A stretch of DNA of 37,995 nucleotides from Caldithrix sp. (GTDB taxonomy: Bacteria > Zhuqueibacterota > Zhuqueibacteria > Thermofontimicrobiales > Sulfurfontimicrobiaceae): positions 1 to 37,995 of the forward strand of contig DYKB01000066.1 in assembly GCA_020722815.1 (NCBI GenBank). Direction: 5' to 3'. The notes under the pieces are model-generated. The model worked only from the letters and a program-made list of their open reading frames with translations, had not been told where the DNA came from and did no database searches. Shown here piece by piece: positions 26,301 through 33,573 of this stretch. The position numbers were made by a program, and so were the translations under genes. Position 1 is the stretch's first letter. Each line of letters begins with the position of its first letter.

Positions 26301-26352
26301 ATTAAAGCCATTGGAAATCGTTACATTAAGTGTTGCCCTTGAAAAACCATAA
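23311..26352 (+). CDS. GH38 alpha-mannosidase-like protein with altered catalytic residues
   Basis: A 1013-residue protein with the layout of bacterial glycoside hydrolase 38 relatives: an N-terminal beta domain (1-100), the alpha/beta catalytic fold (about 103-390), a helical part (400-490) and beta-sandwich domains to the end. No signal peptide, so cytoplasmic. Three sites differ from what I know of active members. The HTDLGYT-type zinc motif reads HHNLSYT (Asn115 for Asp). The nucleophile motif of type DVPGFxWGL reads NISGINWGL (Asn230 for Asp). The YDEHTWG motif reads FDDQSWG (Gln446 for His). It may be inactive or use other chemistry. The aminotransferase gene follows 33 bases on. Alternative: a GH38-derived family of other specificity. 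Confidence 0.75.
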   Translation: MVKIDFAKIENVHPTIFFKFSPRGNNQIVDITLTNPKSEANASIIIKFFDQKTQRMIFGVKPGTALYQMEVPEIPDGTEVTLDLSLDGKLQDQFKINWPAVRRWEIHLVHFSHHNLSYTHLPTDTQAEYDRHFNSLINYCEETANWPEESQFRFTIETTAPLLHFIRNHSRRRVDELIKFIKNGRIEVAALWGNTISELCSSEELIRLLYPVCRLKHLYEIPVKTAMLNNISGINWGLATILADAGIKYFSPTFHSDSQHPYWDESVAAPKGRPDVFYWESRDQQKVLFWVGDEENIYSQPPIPELATYLPKLEKQGYPFSVVRRLVSSAGRDNAPPTKAFCEAVQKWNKEWAFPKLVMSTNTRFFEKLATEIPADIRTLKGGIPGTEYPIAITSMAQEVALNRQNQNQLTTAEKFATIAAFGSNCEYPAEEFRRAYEMMMAFDDQSWGQFHPFGPAQEAALAYKKQQAYYAAAQAHSILSTSLSKLADEITLLADAYHLVIFNPTNWIRTDVAQVDFVPIPPTGLPLCEINPPDEKSEAFPQPLTAMTVKNRELITLPPELVEKGFELIDLANQSQVPYQINEISEPGDAFEDAAHRYAFGYLNSLYRKKLIFIAKDVPAFGYKVYQILPTLRQEVIPKRVESSVKTIENKFYRLIVATNTGGLFSLFDKELERELVDNFSQYRVNQLFIHAIERDKIIKLENVNIRREQRGTISLSLIITGTMNGCPQCIQEITLYNDIKRIDFTNRILKDTTPLQELYFAFPFQMRNPHIRYENGFGLLDPASDFFAGCHPDVHALQNWLSLSDGEMTIAWTSFDAPIIRFGSLPNGNLSHFEPLIQPKKAGSKANAPSNGQFYSLAMSSNYRTGFPNVQLTDMLYRYSLTSFKADGGEENTRQFGMMKSYPLHPIFIKGPQNGHFELQQSFITVSPAQVKIITLKKAEFGTNYILRILEMSGQETEAELTIHFAKIQSIRRTNLVEDNPQTLQQLDSNKILLKLKPLEIVTLSVALEKP

Positions 26353-26385
26353 TTTAAGGATTCACCAGCAGACAGGAAAGTGGCG

Positions 26386-27666
26386 ATGACGAACAACGAT
26401 AAAAAAAGCCAACTGGCCATTCATGGTGGAATGCCAATTAACACCGAGCCATTTCCAACAGCCCGGCATGGAGCAGAAGAAATTAGCGATGCAGAAATCA
26501 ATGCGGTTATTGAGGTCTTAAAAAAGAAAAAGCCATTCCGTTTTCTCCATGAAATTGGAGATTCCAAAGTTGGGCAGTTTGAACAGATGTTCAAAGAATA
26601 TATGGGAACGAAATATGCCCTGGCGGTCACCGGCGGGACGACGGCGCTAATTTCCGCCCTGGTTGGTCTGGAAATCGGTTGTGGAGATGAAGTCATATTG
26701 CCCGGTTATACGTACATCGCCTCGGCAGCAGCAATACTGGCTGTTCGGGCCATGCCGGTGCTCGCTGAAATCGATAATTCCCTGACCCTCGATCCAGCCG
26801 ATGTGGAACGCAAAATCACCCCATATACCCGTGCAATCATGCCCGTCCACATGCGGGGGACCCCCTCCAGAATGGATGAAATTATGGCCATTGCCAGAAA
26901 ATATAATCTAAAAGTCATTGAGGATGTTGCACAGGCCAATGGGGGATTTTATCATGGCAAAAAATTAGGTTCCATTGGTGATGCAGGGGCTTTCAGTCTG
27001 CAATATTTTAAAATTATCACTTCTGGTGAAGGCGGCATGGTGACCACCCATGATCGGATCGTTTATGAACGCGCTGCCATGCAACACGATTCAGCCATGA
27101 TCTTTTGGGAACGCGATATGTTCAAAAATATTCTGCCTTTTGCTGGTGAAAATTATCGGATGAGTGAAATTCAGGGGGCACTCGGTCAGGTACAATTCGG
27201 TCGCATTGATGAAATTTTATCTCAATTGCGTTCACTGAAAAGGGTGATCGTGAATGAAATTCGGACAATCGATGCCATTGAATTGCAGGACATTCCGGAT
27301 CCAGCCGGTGATTGCAGCGTCAGTATCTGTTTCTTCCTGCCCGATGCAAAAATAACAAAAGAATTTTCCAGCGCCCTTAAAGCCGAAGGAATTCCGAATG
27401 GTTCGATTTTTGATAAAGAAATTCCGGATCGGCATATTTATTACTATTGGGACTATGTAATGAATAAAACCACGTCGGATAGAAATGGATGTCCCTGGAC
27501 CTGCCCATATTACAAGGGGCAGGTAACATATTACAAGGAACAATGTCCACAAACACTTGATTTTTTAAATCGAACAATCGCAATTCCCCTTGGCCAGAAA
27601 ATGACGATGCAACATGCCGAAATAATTATGAAAGGGGTTCACAAGGTGAGTCAGGCACTTTTGTAA
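26386..27666 (+). CDS. DegT/DnrJ/EryC1/StrS-family PLP aminotransferase
   Basis: A 426-residue fold-type-I aminotransferase of the sugar aminotransferase family, which converts keto sugars or keto-inositols to amino sugars. ALAVTGGTTAL binds the cofactor phosphate. EDVAQANGG carries the Asp that contacts the pyridine nitrogen. FSLQYFKIITSGEGG contains the Schiff-base Lys209. The C-terminal part fits the usual small domain. A GTG at 26380 is in frame, but AGGAAAG (26374-26380) suits the ATG at 26386. It probably shares a transcript with the GH38-like gene. The overall pattern recalls scyllo-inosose or dTDP-sugar transaminases; the substrate is not determined. Confidence 0.9.
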   Translation: MTNNDKKSQLAIHGGMPINTEPFPTARHGAEEISDAEINAVIEVLKKKKPFRFLHEIGDSKVGQFEQMFKEYMGTKYALAVTGGTTALISALVGLEIGCGDEVILPGYTYIASAAAILAVRAMPVLAEIDNSLTLDPADVERKITPYTRAIMPVHMRGTPSRMDEIMAIARKYNLKVIEDVAQANGGFYHGKKLGSIGDAGAFSLQYFKIITSGEGGMVTTHDRIVYERAAMQHDSAMIFWERDMFKNILPFAGENYRMSEIQGALGQVQFGRIDEILSQLRSLKRVIVNEIRTIDAIELQDIPDPAGDCSVSICFFLPDAKITKEFSSALKAEGIPNGSIFDKEIPDRHIYYYWDYVMNKTTSDRNGCPWTCPYYKGQVTYYKEQCPQTLDFLNRTIAIPLGQKMTMQHAEIIMKGVHKVSQALL

Positions 27667-27740
27667 TTTTTAGTATGGTCAGGAAAAGATGATTAGTTGA
27701 TCTTTAAAAAAGGCTTATTGTAACTATTCACTCAGAAAAG

Positions 27741-28025
27741 ATGATTAAATTAAAAGTGATACATGGCCCGTTTTCGGGACAGGAATTCGAGTTAACGACT
27801 GATAGATTTATGATTGGTCGAACTAACGATAATCATCTGGTGATTCCGGATATTATGGTTTCCCGCCATCATGCATACATCAACTTTGAAAATGGCCATT
27901 ATATCCTGATTGATCAGAGTAAAAATGGAATTCGCGTAAACGGAAAACTTACCAAACGGTTCATTTTAGCGCATGATGCTCAGATGGAAATCGGTCCCTG
28001 TATTCTCCATTTTCTTTCAGCGTAA
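27741..28025 (+). CDS. Stand-alone FHA-domain protein
   Basis: A 94-residue protein that is just one forkhead-associated domain, a phosphothreonine-binding module. The conserved positions are all present: Gly26-Arg27, Ser41-Arg42-His43-His44, Ser60-Lys-Asn62-Gly63 and Asn67-Gly68. It should therefore be binding-competent. No kinase or phosphatase gene is found nearby, and the next gene carries a degenerate FHA-like domain. It follows the aminotransferase by 74 bases. The ribosome site is weak (AGAAAAG). Cytoplasmic adaptor is the inference. Confidence 0.9.
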   Translation: MIKLKVIHGPFSGQEFELTTDRFMIGRTNDNHLVIPDIMVSRHHAYINFENGHYILIDQSKNGIRVNGKLTKRFILAHDAQMEIGPCILHFLSA

Positions 28026-28040
28026 GTCATAACGCTGAAA
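28015..28040 (+). terminator. Hairpin spanning the FHA gene stop codon
   Basis: TTTCAGCGT (28015-28023) pairs perfectly with ACGCTGAAA (28032-28040) around an 8-base loop, and the gene's stop codon overlaps the stem. No T-run follows, so a classical intrinsic terminator is doubtful. It could stabilise the mRNA 3' end or pause transcription before the next gene. Confidence 0.4.
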
Positions 28041-28180
28041 TAAGGATGTATAAGTCATTAAAAAATCATTTTCGCTTTTGAATGGATTCTAAAAAGCCCA
28101 ATTTGACCTGAATGCATTTTTAAAATCCGACCCCGAAGGATGGCAGTGGTTAATTCTGAAACTAAAGATGAGATTCCACC

Positions 28181-29452
28181 ATGTTATATTTGATTGTACA
28201 AATTCAGACAAAAGTTCTCTATTGTCAACCAATTGATAAAGTGGCTGTCACCATAGGGAGTGCTGCAAAAGCGGATATCCGGTTGAAAGGACGTTTGATC
28301 GAATCATTTCACGCCCGAATTTTTCAAATGAATGGCGTTTACTGGCTCGAACCAGCGACTCCTGAGCTCGTCATTTTTTTAAACGCCAATAAATTGAACA
28401 AACCGCAAAGTATTCAGCCTAACGATATCATCAATATCGGTAAATTTACAATCTATTTATCCGCAACCTCATATCCGGTTTCGAATGATGTCATCACTTT
28501 TGTATTTTCCCGTAACTTTTTCACGGATTGGATAACAAAAATTTGGTATAAACACGCCAACCGTTTAATAATTGGATTGACATCGCTTGTCGCGGCGCTA
28601 CTGATTGGTCTTTTTTTCTTTTTTAAATCAGCGCCGACGCCGGAAGCACCGGTACAAGAGATCGAGACACCACCAATTCCAATTCAAAAAGATTTTCGAT
28701 TATTTGAACATTTCCTTCGTTCAAATGACCTTGATTCACTTTTTCGTGTCAGAGAATCTTTACTGGAAGCCCTCATCCAGACCCCGACTGATACAGTTCT
28801 TGAGAATTTGTTTCGAACTGCCGATCAAAAAATTGAGAGTTTCTTTCCGTTGAATCTTCCGGTTGTTTTAACAGAATCAACCAAAACAGCTCCTAACAAT
28901 CGATTACGAGGCAAAAAGTTCCTCAATGAAAAAAAATCATCCGAAATTGTTTCTGAAAAAAGGATATATGATCCAAATAACCGCCCACCGGAAATTTCAG
29001 AATTTTGGCCGTTGCGTGATTCGGTACTGATCCATTCAAAGACGCCAGTCGTTATATTAGCCAGCGATCCGGATGGCGATTCGCTCCGTTATGAATGGTC
29101 TGCATTTTATGGGAAAATAATTGGCCAGGGGAAAAATGTTCTCTATCAGACACCGGATACACAGCCTAAATTATCAGAAGATTTAATCACCGTAGTCCTA
29201 AGTGATGGTATTAATCCCCCCGAGAAATATTTTCGGACAATTACAATTCTAACGCATTATCCATTGTCCAATCAACAAAAACAATTAGCCATCGAATTTT
29301 ACAAACTGGCGCTTCGCTATCTCCAGGACTTTGAAAATCGGGAACGAGCTCAGGAATATTTTAAAAAGGTACTCCTGGTGGCACCGGACCCTGACTTTGC
29401 CTATAACCGAAAAGCAAAAAATATGCTGGAAAGAATGGAGGGTATTAAATAG
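28181..29452 (+). CDS. Membrane protein with N-terminal FHA-like domain and Ig-like exterior
   Basis: A 423-residue protein. Residues 1-95 have the length and strand pattern of an FHA domain but lack its binding residues: GSAAKAD in place of GR and ESFHARI in place of SRHH. One transmembrane helix lies at 129-148 after a basic stretch, placing the FHA-like part in the cytoplasm and the rest outside. After a Pro-rich linker and a charged region, residues about 263-355 form a PKD/cadherin-like beta-sandwich (ILASDPDGDSLRYEWSA). A single TPR-like helical pair ends the chain (ALRYLQDFENRERAQEYFKKVL). The function is unknown. The neighbouring intact FHA protein suggests related signalling across the membrane. 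Confidence 0.8.
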   Translation: MLYLIVQIQTKVLYCQPIDKVAVTIGSAAKADIRLKGRLIESFHARIFQMNGVYWLEPATPELVIFLNANKLNKPQSIQPNDIINIGKFTIYLSATSYPVSNDVITFVFSRNFFTDWITKIWYKHANRLIIGLTSLVAALLIGLFFFFKSAPTPEAPVQEIETPPIPIQKDFRLFEHFLRSNDLDSLFRVRESLLEALIQTPTDTVLENLFRTADQKIESFFPLNLPVVLTESTKTAPNNRLRGKKFLNEKKSSEIVSEKRIYDPNNRPPEISEFWPLRDSVLIHSKTPVVILASDPDGDSLRYEWSAFYGKIIGQGKNVLYQTPDTQPKLSEDLITVVLSDGINPPEKYFRTITILTHYPLSNQQKQLAIEFYKLALRYLQDFENRERAQEYFKKVLLVAPDPDFAYNRKAKNMLERMEGIK

Positions 29453-29472
29453 GCGTGAAAATATAAATCCAA

Positions 29473-30762
29473 TCATTGGATAATGGTGTTTTCGGGAATC
29501 ACTGCATTTTTCTTAATAATCACAATTCCATCCTGAATCACATACTGCTCCGTTTCTGTCCGAATTGCCGTCCGATTGGTCCTTAATATCTTGACATTGT
29601 TCCCAATATAGGCATTTTTATCAATAATAGCATCCTCTATCTCACAATTCTCACCAATCCCAAGTTCTTTACATTCAGGTTGATTCGGTTCGTACTCTTC
29701 CCCGCCCTGATAATAATCGGCTCCCATCATAATTACCCGGAAGAGCCGGGATCCTGGACCGATAACAGAACGGATTCCGACAATTGAATCATCAATTGCA
29801 GCCTGGGTAATGAATGAACCTTCGCATATCATCGCGTTATTGCAGCTACTTTCACGAATCATCGCACCTGGCAGGAACCGGGGGTGCGTGAAAAACGACA
29901 TTTCCGGATCATAAAAATCAAAGCGTGGATTGGGCTGGGTGAGTTCGATCATGGCGTTAAAAAAGGTTTTAATGGTTCCAATGTCTTCCCAATAATCAGA
30001 AAACAGGTGAGCATAAATTTTATACCCGCCATCAAATACGACCGGGGGGAAAATTCCACCACCAAAGTCAGCTTCGGTCCGCCGGGACAAGATATGAAAC
30101 AGGGCTTTGCGTGAAAAAATATAAATCCCCATCGAACCCAAAATCTGTTGTTCTTCCGGAACGCAAATTTTCTTAAAAAAGGCCAGTGGCGATTTTAATC
30201 GGTCGATTACGGCACTGTCCGTTGGTTTTTCAAAGTAATCTTCAACCTTTCCATCGGGATCAACTTTAACAATGCCAAATCGATACGTCTGATTTTCCTT
30301 AATTCGATAAACACCAATAGTAATATCGGCCTTTTTATCAAAATGATATTTAATCATCTTCCGATAATCCATCTTATAAAGATGATCCCCCCCTAAAATG
30401 ACGTAACAGTCAGCGTGTTTATCCCAGAGATAAGTTAAATTCTGACGCACCGCATCAGCCGTACCCTGATACCAGTCCGTATGATCGATGGTTTGTTGCG
30501 CAGCAAGAATCTGGACAAAACCGGAAGTAATGGAGGGCATACTGTAGGTCTGGATAATATGGCGATTAAGGGATTCTGAATTGAATTGGGTGACAACAAA
30601 AATTTTCCGAATTTCAGAGTGCAGACAATTACTAATTGGAATATCGATAAGACGAAATTTGCCGGCGATGGGAACGGCTGGTTTTGAGCGTTTTTGAGTC
30701 AACGGCCACAAGCGATTCCCTTTACCACCAGCCAAAATAATTCCAATGGCGACTTTGTCCAT
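29473..30762 (-). CDS. glgC: Glucose-1-phosphate adenylyltransferase
   Basis: Makes ADP-glucose from glucose 1-phosphate and ATP, the committed step of bacterial glycogen synthesis. A 429-residue protein. The nucleotidyltransferase loop is ILAGGKGNRLWPLTQKRSKPAVP. FRLIDIPISNCLHS, WYQGTADAVRQNL, ILGGDHLYKMDY and SMGIYIF follow, and a left-handed beta-helix with hexapeptide repeats (about 300-429) closes the chain. Length matches the family. A TTG at 30765 is in frame, but GGGAGG is spaced for the ATG at 30762. The start overlaps the alpha/beta hydrolase stop by one base (TGATG), so translation is coupled. No other glg gene is present in the window. Confidence 0.96.
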   Translation of the reverse strand: MDKVAIGIILAGGKGNRLWPLTQKRSKPAVPIAGKFRLIDIPISNCLHSEIRKIFVVTQFNSESLNRHIIQTYSMPSITSGFVQILAAQQTIDHTDWYQGTADAVRQNLTYLWDKHADCYVILGGDHLYKMDYRKMIKYHFDKKADITIGVYRIKENQTYRFGIVKVDPDGKVEDYFEKPTDSAVIDRLKSPLAFFKKICVPEEQQILGSMGIYIFSRKALFHILSRRTEADFGGGIFPPVVFDGGYKIYAHLFSDYWEDIGTIKTFFNAMIELTQPNPRFDFYDPEMSFFTHPRFLPGAMIRESSCNNAMICEGSFITQAAIDDSIVGIRSVIGPGSRLFRVIMMGADYYQGGEEYEPNQPECKELGIGENCEIEDAIIDKNAYIGNNVKILRTNRTAIRTETEQYVIQDGIVIIKKNAVIPENTIIQ

Positions 30763-31652
30763 CAACTGCCTCCCTGTATCAATTTATTTTCAGATAAAAA
30801 TTTTACTAATTTCCGTTCATATTCAGAAGGTTTAACATAAAAAAAATCAACATGTTCCAGTCCATCAACCAACCAGAGCCTTTTCGACGATTTGATTTGT
30901 TGATAAATTGCCAGCGTTTCTTCTGGCTGAACGCGTTTTTCGGCAGCCCCGGCAATTACAAATGTTGGACATTTGATCTGATCAACATATTCTATTGGGT
31001 TCATGCGATAAAAATTGTAATCAAATTTTCTTTGCGCAAAAAATTCGACCGGATAAAATAGAATTTCTGGTAATTTGAAGCGCATTTCGATCCGATTATG
31101 ATATGCATTTACCATTCGGTCATAACAAGACTCCAGGACGATGAATCTAATCGTATCCAGTTGCGGCAGTGCATAACAGATAGTCGCTGCTCCGGCAGAA
31201 ATACCATGTAAACTAATTGATTTGATATCAGGCTGCTGCCGGGCAAAATTAACGGCCGCCATCAAATCGTTGACTTCATGCCAACCAAACGATGGAAATG
31301 CACCTTCGCTTTCGCCGGTACTTCTTAAATCGATTAATAAAGTGGCATAACCATGTTTTAAATAAAATTGAGCGCGTTGCACGAGATTCGTCCGATTGCC
31401 TCGCAAAGGAGCTAACAGGATGACAACGTTTCCTGAACTATCCAATCTATCTGGCCGGATGAATGAACCAGCAATCTTGAATGAATCGGCGGTGGTCAGG
31501 ACAAGGTTCTCAATATGATAAACATTCATTTCTTCAGGCAGAGAAACCGCGGTCATGTTGGGACGAGTTACAAATTCAACTGACCAATAGCCAGCACCAA
31601 ACCAGATGAAAATAAGCAATATGATCAATCCGGCAACCAGATGAATCCGCAT
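30762..31652 (-). CDS. Membrane-anchored alpha/beta hydrolase
   Basis: A 296-residue serine hydrolase fold with one N-terminal membrane segment (residues 3-24, IHLVAGLIILLIFIWFGAGYW). The nucleophile elbow is HGISAGAA with Ser152. The catalytic His is probably that of GLEHVDFF near the end. The acid, usually Asp in a G-x-x-D loop, may be the Glu in GAAEKRVQPEE. The frame is open for 38 more codons upstream, but GGGAG lies six bases before the ATG at 31652 and the signal anchor follows directly, so that start is chosen. It resembles the BAAT/'abhydrolase 12' type of extracytoplasmic hydrolases. The gene is coupled to glgC; the substrate is unknown. Confidence 0.85.
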   Translation of the reverse strand: MRIHLVAGLIILLIFIWFGAGYWSVEFVTRPNMTAVSLPEEMNVYHIENLVLTTADSFKIAGSFIRPDRLDSSGNVVILLAPLRGNRTNLVQRAQFYLKHGYATLLIDLRSTGESEGAFPSFGWHEVNDLMAAVNFARQQPDIKSISLHGISAGAATICYALPQLDTIRFIVLESCYDRMVNAYHNRIEMRFKLPEILFYPVEFFAQRKFDYNFYRMNPIEYVDQIKCPTFVIAGAAEKRVQPEETLAIYQQIKSSKRLWLVDGLEHVDFFYVKPSEYERKLVKFLSENKLIQGGS

Positions 31653-31908
31653 GAATTCTCCCTTTTTTACGACATGAAAACTTTTAAAATACGAAAGCAG
31701 ACCTTCAAAATTTAAAGAGAAAACAAATTTTGAAATAAAAATTCTTAAATGAAAATTTGAAGTCATAAACAGTGTGATCTGATTAAATATACAATTTATT
31801 TAAAGTAATATCAAGTGAAATTCATGTAATAATAGAACCAAATCAAACTGAAACGACATCAGAAACATCGGCTAGGACATTTTATTTTAAGAAGATGAGT
31901 CAAATAAA

Positions 31909-31971
31909 TGGCTTCTGGCTTGTGGCTTGTAGCTTCTGGCTTATGGCCTCTGGCTATTGGCTTTTAGCTAT
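31909..31971. repeat. Heptanucleotide tandem repeat, nine units
   Basis: Nine consecutive 7-base units of the type TGGCTTN (variants TAGCTTC, TGGCCTC, TGGCTAT, TAGCTAT) run without interruption. It lies in the intergenic region upstream of the alpha/beta hydrolase. The unit is not a multiple of three and no ORF covers it. Such repeats can change copy number by slippage. Confidence 0.85.
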
Positions 31972-32101
31972 TAATTTATTTTTTTAACGAATTCGCATTT
32001 TAACCTGACGGCTATGGGAGGGGGGTGAGTGAAATGATTGGAATATCACAAAAAAGTTGATAGGCTTCTAATTCGTATCGATCCACAAAAGCCTCCGGTA
32101 C

Positions 32102-32188
32102 TGTCATTGCGAGGAGCGTTTTTTGCGACGAAGCAATCTCCTGTGTTTATGAAGGGATTGCTTCCGCAAAAAACGCCTCATAATGACA
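32102..32188. repeat. 87-bp imperfect palindrome (GTCATTGCGAGG family)
   Basis: The left arm TGTCATTGCGAGGAGCG with TTTTTTGCG and GAAGCAATC is mirrored by GATTGCTTCCGCAAAAAACG with CCTCATAATGACA on the right, giving arms of about 38 bases with few mismatches. Its core words recur in the 199-bp element at 22052-22250. Similar GTCATTGCGAG...GAAGCAATC palindromes are known as interspersed repeats in several unrelated bacteria. Confidence 0.8.
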
Positions 32189-32286
32189 AGTTTTGATTTT
32201 TTCGGACAAACACTAGTTAATGGATACTAACTATATTAAACCATAATTGTTTGTATCCGTTCACAAGGGTGAAAAATAAAAGCTTC

Positions 32287-32375
32287 TGTCATGCCCGTCC
32301 GGTAGCTAACGGATTATCGGGCATCCATTTGCCGCAAGAAATATGGATTCCCACCAAAAACATGCGGGAATGACA
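32287..32375. repeat. 89-bp interspersed palindrome (GTCATxCCCG family)
   Basis: TGTCATgCCCG (32287-32297) is mirrored by CGGGAATGACA at the right end (32365-32375). Inner words CGGGCATCC and GGATTCCC are further partial inverted matches. It lies between the 32102-32188 palindrome and the 18-bp relative of the terminal repeat, downstream of the FabK-like gene. Confidence 0.65.
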
Positions 32376-32384
32376 ATGTCGATC

Positions 32385-32402
32385 CACCCGGTGAACGGTT
32401 AC
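32385..32402 (+). repeat. 18-bp relative of the window-terminal repeat
   Basis: CACCCGGTGAaCGGTTAC differs from positions 88-105 by one base. It has the same orientation as the left terminal copy. The remaining 36 bases of the 54-bp repeat are not present next to it. Confidence 0.6.
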
Positions 32403-32436
32403 TATTGTTGAACAGGCTTTAATACACACAGAATCC

Positions 32437-33453
32437 TTAGAACAACAACCTTTCTTTAATTTTCCGCAATTCTGATTCTGCCTCATGGATGATCTCGGAG
32501 AAAAGCTCATGTAATGGCTGAATTTTATGCACCAGCCCCACACTCTGGCCTGCCATAAGTGACCCACGCTCAATATCACCATCCTGAACCGCGCGGCGTA
32601 AGGCACCGACCCAAAAATTTTCAACCTGGTATTGAGCAGCTTTAGATGAAATAAGATTTTGTCGGCGTTTTTGAATCAACTCCATCTGAAGTTCGGAAAA
32701 TTCATCCATCCCTTTATTTTTAATAGCCCGGACAGCAACGACATGCAACTCGGAACCCAATGCTGGCGTGGCAACCGCATCCCGGGCGCGTGCCTTTATA
32801 AATGCCTCTTTAAATTTCGGATGAACTTCGCATTCTTCAGTCATCACAAATCGTGTACCCATTTGAATCCCGGCAGCGCCCATTAGCAGCAGGTGCGCTA
32901 TCAACCGGCCGGTTGCGATACCACCCGCAACAAATACAGGAACGTTGCTAAAATTAAACAAGACTTGTTGTAAAAGGATTATCAGGGAAACATGCCCGAT
33001 ATGGCCACCAGCTTCACTGCCTTCCAAAATCAGGGCATCCACACCCGATTGAATCATGCGTTCGGCAATTGACTCATTGGATGCAAAAGCCATCACCTTT
33101 GCGCCACTGGATTTAGCCAGTTTTATTTCTGAGGCCTTTGGAAAGCTGCCAGCAAAAATTATGAAAGGAAGCTGTTTTTCGACTGCGATCCGCAGGTGTT
33201 CCTGATAATTTGGGGCAATAGTGATGAGATTGGCCGCAAAAGGCTTATCAGTCAAAGCCCGTGTTCTGTCAATTTCAGCAGCAAAAACTGCTGGTGGGAG
33301 ATTTCCCCCCGCCAGGCAGCCAAAACCACCCTGATTACAGATTGCCGCTACCAATTTATGATTTGAAATCCAGGTCATCGCTCCGGCCATGATTGGATAC
33401 TGAACGTGTAAAAACTCCTTACCGCGTTGCCATAATTTTTCCAATAATTCCAT
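32437..33453 (-). CDS. FabK / nitronate monooxygenase-family FMN protein
   Basis: A 338-residue TIM-barrel flavoprotein. Family members are either enoyl-ACP reductase II (FabK, last step of fatty-acid elongation) or nitronate monooxygenases. Seen here: YPIMAGAMTWISNHKLVAAICNQGGFGCL at the start, DKPFAANLI, LILEGSEAGGHIGHVSLI, FVAGGIATGRLIAHLLLMGAAGIQMGTRF and the segment HVVAVRAIKNK near 230. The last recalls the PVRVLKNK region of FabK. The DGDIERGSLMAGQSVGLV segment near the C-terminus is common to both. An in-frame TTG at 33456 is rejected because AGGAGG is spaced for the ATG at 33453. FabK is the favoured reading, but not certain. The gene stands alone. Confidence 0.85.
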   Translation of the reverse strand: MELLEKLWQRGKEFLHVQYPIMAGAMTWISNHKLVAAICNQGGFGCLAGGNLPPAVFAAEIDRTRALTDKPFAANLITIAPNYQEHLRIAVEKQLPFIIFAGSFPKASEIKLAKSSGAKVMAFASNESIAERMIQSGVDALILEGSEAGGHIGHVSLIILLQQVLFNFSNVPVFVAGGIATGRLIAHLLLMGAAGIQMGTRFVMTEECEVHPKFKEAFIKARARDAVATPALGSELHVVAVRAIKNKGMDEFSELQMELIQKRRQNLISSKAAQYQVENFWVGALRRAVQDGDIERGSLMAGQSVGLVHKIQPLHELFSEIIHEAESELRKIKERLLF

Positions 33454-33573
33454 CAATCCTCCTCTTTAACTTTAAACCTTCGAGGTTATGCCATTGTAAT
33501 CCTGCAAACGGCCTGAAAACCAGAGAACCCATTTTTAAACCTTGAAAATTTTATCAGCAGGTATTCAAATTTT

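Noticed and set aside
31653..31766. 38-codon N-terminal extension of the alpha/beta hydrolase
   Set aside because: GGGAG is ideally placed for the ATG at 31652, and a signal-anchor helix starts right after it.
31909..32402. CRISPR array
   Set aside because: The units are 7 bases with no spacers, and the larger palindromes differ from one another; no cas gene is present.
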